A DNA stretch of 64,000 nucleotides from Earliella scabrosa (lineage: Eukaryota > Basidiomycota > Agaricomycetes > Polyporales > Polyporaceae): assembly GCA_022605405.1 (NCBI GenBank), contig JABYQQ010000021.1, positions 434,001 through 498,000 of the forward strand, in the 5' to 3' direction. Position numbers and translations under genes: made by a program. Under the pieces are notes generated by a model. The model was not told where the DNA came from. It saw only the letters and a program-made list of their open reading frames with translations, and did no database searches. Positions 47,090-59,297 of this stretch are shown piece after piece. The number at the start of each line of letters is the position of its first letter. The stretch's first letter is position 1.

Positions 47090-48326
47090 ATGGAATGAGC
47101 CGCATGCAGTCCTTTCTCTTCGATTCTGATAGGTACGGAATATGAGTACACCAGTACAAGGAACTGCGCTAACTTCCCTGACCATCTGTAGATGATTGGC
47201 AACTGAGCCCTCTAGGAACGGGGGTATAGACGCATGAAATATACGGTACACCTTTATAATCCTCCAAAGCGCTTGTGGAACTGCTTCCCACTACCATCAG
47301 CAATCATAGAACAGGCTGTTCTCAGTTCGACACCGAAGCGCCATGCATCCCACGCCGCCCGGGCACTGGTATCGCACCCGTGCGTCCACTGCCTACTACT
47401 TCCGCCACAGCTCAATTCCTGGGATAAGACGGGGAACCAATGCTCTCTTCCCTGCTATTTGGCTGTTCCAACGAAACGAATTCCGCGCCTACGCCCGCTC
47501 GAAGGATAGGTATGTGATCATCCCGTGGAAGTCCCGGCTTTAGAACGCTATTTAAGCTTCCGTTCATCGCAACTCCGACAGATGGCTGATTCCCTGATAC
47601 ATCTCTCTGCCTTCGTCGAGCTTCGCGCTGGAATTACCTGCAACATCCAAAATCTGTTCGTTGCGTCTTGCGGTACGTGGAACCCCTGGGAGCGTGCTCA
47701 AGATGTGTCCATGTACCCGGCGCGATCGGTGCGACGACTTCCTCCCGCACGGCAAAGCGCAGTCCGGGCGATACTAGAAGGACTAGTAATCTGTCCCTCC
47801 CAGCTCGAGCGGGTGCGCCGCACCCTGCGCGTACTCCGCTCCCCCAGCTCTCGAACCAACCAGCTCCATGCCGTTGACCCCGGCCTCTGCCCCCGAACCA
47901 TAAGCTCTATCTATTCTCTGCAGCTACCCCACCGTCTGTCTCCGTGCTCCATTGCTGTGCCACACCCTGGTGAGACCCTGCTGTCTTGCATTCGTAATCT
48001 GGCGCTGTGCATGGTTGTGATAGGAATGCTGACTTTTCGCGTCCGCGACAGTACAACCCTGGCTGCGCCCGCCCCTGCGTACAGTCTCTCCCCTCTTAAC
48101 CTTCCCCCGCCGCGTAAGTGTAGCTACCCTCCTGGGGCGATCCTCTTCGACACACCCCTCTACCACCGAGCCGGCTTCTCACGTTTCTATTTCCACAGCA
48201 CGCCCCCGTCGCTCGGCGTCAGGTAATCACACCTCCTTTGGACACCGTGCAAATCCCGCTTGCGACCTGTAGCAACCCCGCGCCCTTGCTATAGCCGAGC
48301 CGACGTCACAAGTCGTCCGTCTGACT
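47090..48326. other. Spacer of 1.2 kb
   Basis: A long open frame (47525-48226) is present but has biased, low-similarity composition and no domain. CT-rich DNA just before 48327 looks like a promoter. Nothing else. Confidence 0.45.
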
Positions 48327-50171
48327 ATGAGCGCGCAACTAGCCTTACCAAGCGCGACGTTTGCGTGGGCCAACGTCCCAAACATGACAGCCTGTGCTCC
48401 CGCCACCATCAGCTGGACCTATACAGGTCCACCTCAAACTGTCGCGATTGGCACAAATCCCGCTAGCAACCTCTCCCTCCTCGTCGACGCTGCCCTGCAG
48501 AACCACACCATTCCACTCGTACGACTACGACCGGGCGAATACACAATGACGGTGACAGTCGGCGGCGACCAGAGCAGCGACGAAGAGATGCTTCGAAGGG
48601 TCGCACCCTTTGTTGTGGATGGCGAAGATACGGCATGTCTGACCAAGCGCATGTCGCGAAGGGACACGTCTTCCTCGACTTCTGATGATACATCATCGTC
48701 CCAAAAGGGTGCCCTGTTTGGAGGCATCGCGGTGGGCGTCGGGGGCGTCGTCGCGCTCCTTACCGCCGGGTTCTACTTCCGTTGGGGCCACATCTGGAAG
48801 AAGCTCCGGCGGAAACACAAGGAGGGCAAGCCCGACTTGCCAGAATATGCCGCGCCATGGAACCAGTACCCGTCGCAGGTCGCAAGCGTCGCCGGCAGTG
48901 TCTCCGAGCAGCACCTGCTGTCCTCGCGCGCGATGGGCGACCTCGAGATGCAGATGGCATCGTCCAACCCGTCAGCAGTGACCCTGCCCCGATTAGAGCC
49001 CAATCGACGCCCACCGTCAACCGTGATGGACGTCGCAATGGTCGTGCCTCTGCCGCGCCTGGAGCCCAACCGTCGCAAGCCGTCGGTACGCAACCTCCCG
49101 CATGTCGCGCCATCCCAAGAACCCATCCCACCCGTCCCGCCACCGCAATCCCGCACACCCCCTATTCCCACCCGGACACCCTCTCCGCCCAAGGTCGACC
49201 TCGAGGCCGAATTCAAGCCCATGCCGCGCCAGCCTCCCCCCATCCCCGCACCTATTCTCTTGGGGACGCCAAAGCCGCCCCAGCGCAACACGCGCCACTC
49301 CGCCACGTCCGCGTACACGTCCGCGTCGACCGCGCTCTCCGACATGCCGCTCCTCAAGCCCGGGACGCGCACGTCCGCACAGATCGAGCTCCAGCGCGCG
49401 CTCGCCCTCGCCAAGCTCGACACGATGAAGAACCACCCACACCAATACCCGTACCCCGTGCCCACGGTCCCTCTCCCCGTAGCCACGCCACCGCCCCCAT
49501 CGCCTTCTCCAACTGCCACCTCAACCGTGTTCTCGACCCGGCCACCAACCCCGCCGTCGCCCGCGCACACGGCGACGCCACGCGCCTCCACCCTCGCGCT
49601 CTCGCCCGCCTCAACGTCCTACACTTACTTCCGCTCACCCACCTCCCCGCGCATCCAAGCGCTTCAAGCGCAAGCCTCGCAGAGCGTGAGCCGGTCCGGG
49701 TCGACGCGCTCGAACGCCTCGCGGCGGTCGCGGCGCAAGCCCGTGCCGCCGCTCGACCCGTCGGACGCGACGTCGGAGATGTGGAGCGCGCCACGGTCGA
49801 GCTTCGAGAGCGCGCGAACGGCGATGACGACGACGCGGGGCTCACCCGTGCCGTCGTCGTCGACGTCGCAGATGTACAGGATCAGAGACAGCGCGTGGAG
49901 CGAGTGGACGTGGACGCGGCCGATGGAAAACTGGGAGCGCGAGCAGCTGCGCGTGCTCGCGAGCGTCATGGCCGTGGACGACAACGGTGATGGGATGGGA
50001 GTGGGAATGGGGAGCCCGCCTGTACCGCCGGCTGGAGGGGCGGGGCCGGGGCCGGGGCCGGGGGCGAAGGGGACGAAGAATTTGCGACACCAGAGCTTTG
50101 GGGAGATGAAGGCTATGCGGAGCGTTGTCCCGGACAGCCTGCCCGCACCATCCCGAACCAACACGCGTTAG
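48327..50171 (+). CDS. Single-pass membrane protein with Cys-bounded ectodomain (member 4)
   Basis: Open frame of 614 codons. The ectodomain (about residues 10-110) runs from NMTACAPATISWTYTG to FVVDGEDTACL. A Ser/Thr stalk, a membrane helix (GALFGGIAVGVGGVVALLTAG) and a basic segment (KKLRRKHKEGK) lead to a tail of about 440 residues, very rich in Pro, Ser and Arg. Tail motifs shared with the paralogues: ALALAKLDTMK, RRKPVPPLDPSDATSEMW and GSPVPSSSTSQMYRIRDSAWSEW. A duplicated LPRLEPNRR..PS unit occurs early in the tail. The frame starts with SAQLALPS, which looks like residues just after a signal peptidase site, so a signal-peptide exon upstream may be missing. The GC-rich tail makes long spurious frames on both other frames and strands. 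Confidence 0.75.
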   Translation: MSAQLALPSATFAWANVPNMTACAPATISWTYTGPPQTVAIGTNPASNLSLLVDAALQNHTIPLVRLRPGEYTMTVTVGGDQSSDEEMLRRVAPFVVDGEDTACLTKRMSRRDTSSSTSDDTSSSQKGALFGGIAVGVGGVVALLTAGFYFRWGHIWKKLRRKHKEGKPDLPEYAAPWNQYPSQVASVAGSVSEQHLLSSRAMGDLEMQMASSNPSAVTLPRLEPNRRPPSTVMDVAMVVPLPRLEPNRRKPSVRNLPHVAPSQEPIPPVPPPQSRTPPIPTRTPSPPKVDLEAEFKPMPRQPPPIPAPILLGTPKPPQRNTRHSATSAYTSASTALSDMPLLKPGTRTSAQIELQRALALAKLDTMKNHPHQYPYPVPTVPLPVATPPPPSPSPTATSTVFSTRPPTPPSPAHTATPRASTLALSPASTSYTYFRSPTSPRIQALQAQASQSVSRSGSTRSNASRRSRRKPVPPLDPSDATSEMWSAPRSSFESARTAMTTTRGSPVPSSSTSQMYRIRDSAWSEWTWTRPMENWEREQLRVLASVMAVDDNGDGMGVGMGSPPVPPAGGAGPGPGPGAKGTKNLRHQSFGEMKAMRSVVPDSLPAPSRTNTR

Positions 50172-50505
50172 GGAGGCGTTCCTTCAGGTTTGTCGTGGGT
50201 GCGGGCGGCCTGACTTTCCATGGTCGTCGGTATTGCGTTTCTCTCGTATGTTGTGTTCTCCAGCGTCACGATCGCCACCCCGGCTCTATATATGACACAC
50301 GTGTATCAACAGTCGCGCACTCTGACTGTATTTGCCCTAACTTCATTCGACCGACCGTCAGGCTCGCCATGTCGTGCACTGTATTAAAGATGCGAGATGC
50401 GTGTAGCAGATTAGCGTGTTTATGTAGGATACAGGTGTGGATCGTCTATGGAGTGCGACAAGCGCAACGCACGGCATTGCGATGCTTTTGGGGTATGTAG
50501 CCCGC
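50172..50505. other. Spacer between converging genes
   Basis: No feature seen. Confidence 0.5.
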
Positions 50506-51538
50506 TCAAGCGGAGGGCTCTCCCTTGCCTTCTTGAGCCTCTGCCTCCTTGAGCTGCTTCCCAAGAATCTTCGCGCTCACCTGTGCACAATGAGCCGCTG
50601 GGACGCGAAGAGTGACGAAGGTGCTTACATTGCGCATATGCATAGCAGCGCGCTCCACGCCAAACGCTTTGCTCTTCTTGTACTGCTCGAGGGACTCCTC
50701 CAGCTGTCCACACGCTTCCAGGACCGCAGCAAGGTTGAACGCGATCTCGCCGTCTTCTGGCGCGAGCGATGATGCGACACTATACCAGAAGGGGCAGGCT
50801 GAGCCGTCAAACAATATTCTGCGGGAAGGTGACGTACCGAAGGTGGTGCAGCGCAAGGTCTGGCCTGCTCACCGGAGAGACGATGTACGCGCTAGCTAGG
50901 TCTGGGGTACCACTATATGAATGGGGAACGACGGGGGCATAGAACGGAGACATACTCGTGTGCGCGTCAGGACTTGAGGGCTGCAGCGAGATTGACTCTT
51001 TCCAAGCTGCAATGGCCTCGTCGAACTCCTCTGCACGGTAGACTCTTCAAGACGCGTGCCACCGCGCAGACGCATGCCACTCACTCAGATGGTAGTGCGT
51101 GACCCCAAGGTTGAACAGGCCACTCGCGGTTCGCTTGATGTCAACGCTACGTTGGTAGAGGGCCTAACCGTGCATATGTTAGCGGCACGGGATACACGCC
51201 GTGAGGACGCACCTTGGCGGCCTGGACATCACCCTCCTCCAGCTTCTGTGTGCCCTCCTCAAGACACTGCATGGCTTCACCCTCCGCGGGATTCACCGCC
51301 GACGAGTTGGGTGTTGTTGAGGTGGCCCATCCTGTGCGAAGGTGAGGGATCTGAACGGGATTATATTGATGAGGGTGAGCGTACGTCTGCCTACTATCGA
51401 AGGGATAGAACGCTTGTGGGATGGAACATAGGACCGACGAAGAAGAGCTGAGCTGAACGACCTCGCTGGTGTTGTTGACTGAAGGAGACGGCCAGTTCGA
51501 GCGAGGCGAGCAGAAGAGCGAAACAAGGAGGACGACAT
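50506..51538 (-). CDS. Mitochondrial tetratricopeptide-repeat protein
   Basis: Exons: 51385-51538, 51213-51331, 51085-51163, 50956-51030, 50838-50901, 50629-50779, 50506-50580; 238 aa in frame. The N-terminus is Arg/Ser-rich without acidic residues (SSSLFRSSARLARTGRLLQS), a likely mitochondrial presequence. Then come TPR-like helix pairs: CLEEGTQKLEEGDVQAAKAL, GLFNLGVTHYHLKEFDEAI with AAWKESISLQPSSPDAH, NLASAYIV, and IAFNLAAVLEACGQLEESLEQYKKS. The C-terminus is a charged helix. TPR folds act as protein-binding scaffolds; the partner is unknown. A Met 12 codons upstream (51574) is an alternative start, but the downstream one leaves a cleaner presequence. Confidence 0.8.
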
Positions 51539-51597
51539 GGCGGGTGGATGCAACCCCGACTGAACGTGCGACACGGTCAGAAAACAATAACTTTAAC

Positions 51598-51670
51598 TGA
51601 TCGAGGCCGGGATCGAACCGACGACCGCCTGTGTGTAAGACAGGAGTGATAACCACTACACCACTCGACC
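51598..51670 (-). tRNA. trnV(UAC): tRNA-Val (anticodon UAC)
   Basis: 73 nt on the minus strand. The acceptor stem GGTCGAG pairs with CTCGATC, with one G-U pair. The D arm has GTGGTGTAGTGGTTATCAC, the anticodon stem CCTGT/ACAGG frames the loop CTTACAC (anticodon TAC), and the T arm has GGTTCGATCC. The discriminator base is A. There is no intron. A TTTT run lies about 15 bases past the 3' end and could terminate Pol III. Confidence 0.95.
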
Positions 51671-52209
51671 TCACTCGCGTTCGCTTACGTCAAGTCACGA
51701 CAAAGTGGCCCAAACCTTGGTCTCGTCCGCCCACCACTAACTTGTTCCTACTTCGTACTGAGTCTACCGTCACAGGCCAGAGTGTTCTTATCTTCGGCAT
51801 CGGGCAGTTAAGCATGCCGTAAGGGCAAGCTAGGCCATAAGACAGCCGAGTATGCCTCCATTGAGGGTTGCGCAGCGCCACAGTGACCATCGGTGGAGCT
51901 CCCAATCCTTATTCGGAGGCTGGCTGGGAAAAGCACATCCGCCCTCCCATGACGAAATCATATGGTGGTTGTCAACGAACGCTACATGAAGAAGAAACGT
52001 TCACAGTTGCGTTCCGGCCTACTGCTGCTCTACCATCCATCCAGAACACCCTCCTCTTCAAGCTTCCGCAAGTGCTGGTTTCTGCTATGCAGTTGACGTT
52101 CCTTGTCGACGTTTAAACATGTAATGGGTGGTGTGCTGAGAAGCGGTAGGCTAATTTGTTGTTTCAACAGGGGTTTGGGGGTGCTACGCCAGGTAGCTGT
52201 CTAGACATA
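51671..52209. other. Spacer between tRNA-Val and the oxygenase gene
   Basis: May hold a first exon of the oxygenase gene, but none is clear. Confidence 0.4.
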
Positions 52210-54034
52210 ATGTTCCTGATTGGCAAAACCAGGCCTTTCCACTGGTCCGAGGTCAAGCACATCTCAAACTTTGAGGACTTAAAGGATGTCACTCAGGGGG
52301 ACATACTCGAGACCTTCGGGCACGTCTTTCAATGGGACGAGGACTGTGTCCCGGTTGAACTCTGCGAGAGGTCGGTACGGTTGCTACATGTCACCCGTAC
52401 CCGCTAACGACGCCCTCTTTAGCTGGCGCCATTCAGGGGATGCGCTTTGCGACGCCGCCCTTCGGGAAGTTTTCTCCCATCCGTCTGCCACTGTCGGCAG
52501 AGATTTGCTCCAGTCCCTGAAGGATCACGCAGCGAGCGAGGCGGGCTCAACTACCGCTACTCAGGCCTTCCTGGAAGAAGTGCACCGGGCACCTCCTTCA
52601 GGGATCGTAGCCACTGAAGATGAGATTATCATCGCTCAAGAGCTTTTCCTAGACGATTCCGTACAGATTATGCAGGCGCTCCTCCATTACAGTCTGGCCG
52701 GTGGATTGGCCAGGTGAGAGCCATGTTGCACAAGACGGGTTTCCCTGCGCCTATATTTGTGATTAGCTGATGAGCCGCTCTTCAGTTCACGTATCGTCCG
52801 GACGCTGGAAGCGGTCTCCTACTTGGTCCCGCACGTCAAGAAGACGCCATCACCCCCGAGCCTAACCGACCTTGTCTCCCAGATCCCTCGCGCGTCGACA
52901 GATAGAACATTCGTCCGGCTTGTAGAAACGATGCAGTTCGTTTTAGATGTGATGGGCTGCTCCGCCGCCTCCACCATTTCGACTGAACCTTCTACAATGG
53001 GGTCAGGTGCTAGCGAAAACCGTCCGTCCGATAGACTCGCAGGTCTGCTTCCTGGCGACGATGGCTGGGAATCTGCCGTAAGGGTCCGCTTGCTTCACGG
53101 TGTGGCTCGCTGGCGCGTCCAGACGCGATGGGAGCAAGAGAACCGTACCGAGGATATCGATAGTGTTGCCATCAGTCAAGAAGAAGTCGCAGCGACGTGA
53201 GCTCCTTTGCCATCTACGCTCCATCGGCGCGCTACTGCTGATCATCACAACAGTCTAGGCGCATTCTCCACCATACCGATCTGGTGTCTCCACCGACTCA
53301 ACGTCCCGCCTTCCAAACAGCAAACAGAGGCATACCTGGCCCTGTGGCGGCACGTCGGCTACTACATGGGCGTTTCCCCTTCCATTCTCATGCGCTACTT
53401 CACCACCACGAACGCCGCAGACAAGTTCATCGCGACCGCCGCGTTGAATCTCTTCCTAGAACAGCCTTCCCCGTCATTCGCGCCTTCTACCCCCATTCGC
53501 AGACCCACTATCCCGATCCTCGTCGCAGTTTCGCACCGCCCCCCGCTCAACACCTCCCTCGAGTACAACATCGCGCTAACAACGCACCTCCTCGGTCGAC
53601 CATTGGCCGCGCACCTCGGGCTGCCCGAGACAACCCTTCAGACGCGACTCCGCATGCACGCGTTCCTCCTCCTCCAGCGCGTCCCGCACCTGTTCGCGCG
53701 GCTGTATCCCCGCCGTGCGTGGCTCGAGAAGCGGCGGGCAGTGCTACAGGAAGGCATGGTGCGCACTGTAGGCTGGAATATGGGCATGCGCAGAACGGCC
53801 TTTCGCCCGCGGACCATGATGGACGGCCAGGGCGGAGAACTCGCGCCGGGAATCGCGGAGGCGGAGCGCTTTCAAGGTAACCCGGTGCGCTCGAGGATGC
53901 TCACCCGGCAGTGGAAGGAGGTGCTGTATGAGATGGTAGCCGTGTGTGTCGTCATGGGTGTGTTGGCCGCGGTGGTGGGGATCTTGGGGATGATAAGATA
54001 CGCCCTCGTTCTCCTCTCGTTGGTATCCTACTAA
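52210..54034 (+). CDS. mpaB/rubber-oxygenase-type protein (DUF2236 family)
   Basis: Exons: 52210-52370, 52423-52713, 52786-53196, 53254-54034, giving 547 aa. The middle part has the family's VRVRLLHGVARWRV-like helix with the conserved Arg and His. The following segments (PIWCLHRLNVP, EAYLALWRHVGYYMGV, FLLLQRVPHLF) fit the all-alpha catalytic domain of ER-bound oxygenase mpaB and of latex-clearing/rubber oxygenases, which are heme-dependent. A C-terminal membrane helix (VAVCVVMGVLAAVVGILGM) would anchor it, probably in the ER. The 5' end is uncertain: the first Met in frame is at 52156 and the one used here at 52210 precedes IGKTRPFHW; an upstream membrane-anchor exon may be missing. Substrate unknown. 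Confidence 0.75.
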
Positions 54035-54677
54035 TAACTACACAATCGACTGTATCTCTAGACACCATCCTGGCCACATCCATGTATTGTACTTCACCTC
54101 CAGTGTAGACGTCGCCTGGGGCGTGCCGCTCGCGCCGCCCATCACTCGGCGCACACTAGAACAAACAGCAGCACACAGCAGGGCGCGGTTGATCCGCCCT
54201 CCAGTGGCGGCGCTCGCGCCTCTTGTGTTCCTTTGTCCTCCCAGTACACGTGCATGTGAGCTCCTGCCGCGCCGGCAATATAAGCAGAAGACCATAGCGT
54301 GGTGGCATGGTGGTATAAAAGGGCCACGCTGATATCCAACGCGATAGCATCGCCGCTTGCCCTCTGACCACACGCTGCAGCGCCGTTCCAACACCCGCGC
54401 CGCATCGTTGCATTGACGTCTGGCCACGCAACCGTTCGACACTCCGGAACTCGCGTTGTCGGCGACCGCTAAGCATCAAATCCGAGTGAGCAAAGCGGCT
54501 GGTTAGGTTCCGTATATAACGGCACGATCTGCTCACCCGAGTCGCCGCCTCAGATCCCTCCTGACGCTCTCTTCTCCAACCACATACTTACCGACCCAAC
54601 ATCCCCATCACCTATAACCACGCCCCCAAACCATCCATCCCCTTGCACTACACCGCATCCCGCATCCTCTAACCAAC
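54035..54677. other. Promoter region of the 180-aa gene
   Basis: Two TATA-like elements on the plus strand (TATAAAAG near 54313 and TATATAA at 54513-54519), then a C-rich leader of about 150 bp. No coding exon recognised. Confidence 0.5.
54513..54519 (+). promoter_or_regulatory. TATA box, 180-aa gene
   Basis: TATATAA about 160 bp upstream of the ATG at 54678, followed by a CT/CA-rich leader typical of fungal promoters. Confidence 0.5.
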
Positions 54678-55220
54678 ATGTCCACATCAGGATTGACGAT
54701 CATGCCCGAGCAAGGCCGCGCAGGCCTCTCGCTCCCCTCGCCCATCAACATGGACTGGACATACCCAGACAAGGACGTCCCCGCGCCCGTCTACCTCCTC
54801 GTCTACGCCCCAACCGCGCCCGAGCACACCTGGCGCGACCTGCACTGGAGCGTCGCCTGGGAGCCCGCGCCCGGCGGCTGGCGGCACGTCCAGGTCGACA
54901 CGTACGACGTCAAGATGGACCCCGCGCCACAGCCGCGCTACGTCTTCTGGGGCACGCGCACGTCGAGCGCGGACGAGCCGACCGCGCGCGCGGCGCGCAT
55001 TCCCCTGGGGACCTTCGCGAGGGAGCAGAGGAAGCAGATCGAGCAGCTCGCGTGGGAGACGGCGGTCATGCATCCCAACGGGGATTGGAATTGTCAGAAT
55101 TGGGTCCGCGGGCTGTTCGTGAAGATGGTCGAAGCGGGGCTTGTCGCCCAGCAGGTCGTCGACGAGGTTGTAAAGCACGCTGAGACTGGTATGTTCGCCG
55201 GTTACTTGATGGTTTGGTGA
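54678..55220 (+). CDS. Small soluble protein, unknown function (180 aa)
   Basis: Single exon with a clean start (CCAACATG context). The sequence has an HWSVAWEP strand, VDTYDVKM, and an NGDWNCQNWVRGLFVKM segment near residue 140. A His before and a Cys in an NCQNW turn after resemble the arrangement in papain-like/NlpC-type folds, but with only this spacing I do not claim an enzyme. There is no signal peptide or membrane helix. Codon use is strongly GC-ending, like well expressed genes here, and a TATA box lies upstream, so regulated strong expression is plausible. Confidence 0.7.
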   Translation: MSTSGLTIMPEQGRAGLSLPSPINMDWTYPDKDVPAPVYLLVYAPTAPEHTWRDLHWSVAWEPAPGGWRHVQVDTYDVKMDPAPQPRYVFWGTRTSSADEPTARAARIPLGTFAREQRKQIEQLAWETAVMHPNGDWNCQNWVRGLFVKMVEAGLVAQQVVDEVVKHAETGMFAGYLMVW

Positions 55221-55541
55221 TTGCTGACCGTGAGTCACACATCTACTAGCACATGGCGCGCTCCCTGGCCGATGAATACTCTAACGGACAGACAATGGGA
55301 CACAGTAGATGTGATCTCTACACCCCATGGACTTTAGGGAACGAAGAAGTTGCAACGGACAATGTAACATCGACTCTTCTCGCGCTGTCGTCGATAAGGA
55401 CTGGGCACGTTGGGCAGAGACAACATCTGCTCATCGTTTCGAGATAGGTACGAATACATTTGGTTGACTACTTCCAACTGCGCGATACCAAGATCTATGC
55501 AACGTCCGCTTTCCATCGATACCTCAGCGTTACCCAACCAT
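55221..55541. other. Spacer between converging genes
   Basis: No feature seen. Confidence 0.5.
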
Positions 55542-57527
<1,986 letters not shown>

Positions 57528-57926
57528 GGTGTGGATGGAGGGAGAGATGAGGAAGGGACGGAGGAAGGGGCGTAGAAGAGAGCGCGTGTTATATAGGGCT
57601 CCCCGTGCAATCATCTGCCTATGACGCACGTTGTGCGCGTGCCTGTAGCCTCGTCACATTCGCGTCAGGTCACATCCGCATCTCGCGTTCCGAGCTGTGA
57701 CCTCGGTCACAGTCACCTAGGTCGAGTCCCCACCATCACCTCTGCCGAAGGAAAAAAGTCATCTTGACGTGAACAGCACGTATGGACGCCATCGTACAGC
57801 GTAAAAATGCTGCAAATGAACGCTAGGAGCTAAATGTTGCGTCCGAACGGTAGATTCCATTGGTACAACCCGCCTTCTCGTATGCTCGCAGACCAAAGTT
57901 GCTTTAGTAGGAGGAACTAGTGTGAT
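57528..57926. other. Promoter of PGM2 and 3' flank of the kinase gene
   Basis: A TATATAAC-type sequence on the minus strand near 57590 lies about 60 bp upstream of the PGM2 start. No gene. Confidence 0.5.
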
Positions 57927-59297
57927 CTACGACTCGAGTCTCCTCCAATTGTCCTGAGTGCGATCGTATTCTGGCCTCGAAGCGGATGTTCCTCGTCCTG
58001 GATGATAGGGTCTGCCCTCGGGCGCTGAGGTGTATCTCTGCCATCGATCAGATGAGGAGCCCGACCCATTAGTAGCGGCGCTAGACGGCCGACTCCATGG
58101 AAGCGTCGATTGGTATGCGCCAGTACCACGATGTGCACCACGCGGAGACGACCCGCGGCCGTAGAAGGGCGTGTCGTGCGGCTGAAAGGCTCGATACGAA
58201 CCAGAAGCCCACCGGCCTTGAATGTGGCCGCCACGGAAGCCAGGCGACGATGGAGGTATCACCTCTGGCGAGTCTCGAAGGCGTCGCATGACGTTTCGTA
58301 CGTCTTCCTCTGTGTATTCGGGATCAGGAAGATCAGAGGGAGTCAGACGTAATATACGCGTGTAGCCTTCGTGCGGCAGTGGTTCTCGGTACAGGGCGCG
58401 GAATCGTTGCAGCACTTGTAGTCCAAGCTCGGGATTGGTGATGGTAGGGTGTCCAGTGCCTATATGAATGCAATGTTCTCAGCAGAAGTCGGAGGGAGTC
58501 GTTGGCAAGCACTGACGTTCCTCTATTCTAGCTGCGCACACCTTCCACAAAAGGCACTGTAAGGCTTGACAGATATGCTAGATCAAGTGGGATAGTACTG
58601 ACCTCATATGGGGTGTCGAAGACAAGCACCCAAACTGCCGTGTTCTTCGTTTCCTTTGCAATGTTGATCCACGTCGCTCTCTGACTACACCCAGATTGCG
58701 TGAGTTGGCGAAGTCGCGCTCGGAAGACCTGGAACCTACTTCTCGTCAAAATTCGTCCTATCGATGCACACCGATAAGCCATCTCTAAGCGAGAGCCTCG
58801 CAAGCGCTTCGACGCTTCGACGGTCGCCAAGCTCATCCTGGGAGCACCTCCGAATTTGCGGAAAATGGCGTTCGAGGGCTTCTGCGAAGGTTGACTGGGA
58901 GGCAAATGATGGTGAGTCGGAGTTGCTGCTGAACCGATGTTCACGCGAAGTGCACCTTCCCAGAACCAACGAGACCAACGAGAATGAGCATGATCTGCTG
59001 TCCAGCGGGCACTAGGTCTTCGTTCAGCTCGGACTGTGGCCCATTGCTGGCCGCTTCGATGTGCTCCACTGGTTTTAGATGGTTGCCAGCACGCTCGTCC
59101 CGCGTCTCGTTCCCAGGAACAGCCTGTTCTTCGAGACCGTCATCGTCTTGGTGCATCATCCAGTGGGAAGGCGTCGAGGATACTCGGAAGGATCTAATCC
59201 GTAGTCTGGGTCTGGCCGGTCGTTTCGGTTCGAAAGCAAGCGAGTTAAGCGCTGCGAGCGGCACGGTCTGTGCGTGTGGCGGTGTTTCAACAGCCAA
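57927..59297 (-). CDS. P-loop kinase-like protein (PNKP kinase-domain type)
   Basis: Exons: 58956-59297, 58740-58894, 58603-58684, 58517-58541, 57927-58459; 378 aa. A low-complexity acidic N-terminus of about 100 residues precedes the Walker A motif GLVGSGKS (108-115, completed across the first splice). STFAEALERHFP, CSQDELGDRRS, DGLSVCIDRTNFDENQRATW, an AVWVLVFDTPYEVCAARIEER segment and GHPT follow. This order fits the kinase domain of polynucleotide kinase 3'-phosphatase and related small AAA_33-type kinases. No HAD phosphatase domain is present. The C-terminal 110 residues are disordered, rich in Gly, Ser and Arg. Exon 4 is only 25 nt. It is likely to phosphorylate nucleic-acid ends or a small substrate; the target is unknown. 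Confidence 0.75.

Noticed and set aside
47525..48226. 233-codon open frame on the plus strand before membrane protein member 4
   Set aside because: No domain, no leucine-rich or membrane pattern that holds, and no supported splice to the next gene; could only be leader DNA.
48773..49990. Long open frames (402 codons plus, 272 codons minus) inside membrane protein member 4
   Set aside because: They follow from the very GC- and Pro/Arg-rich tail of the real gene; composition is biased and they lack domains.
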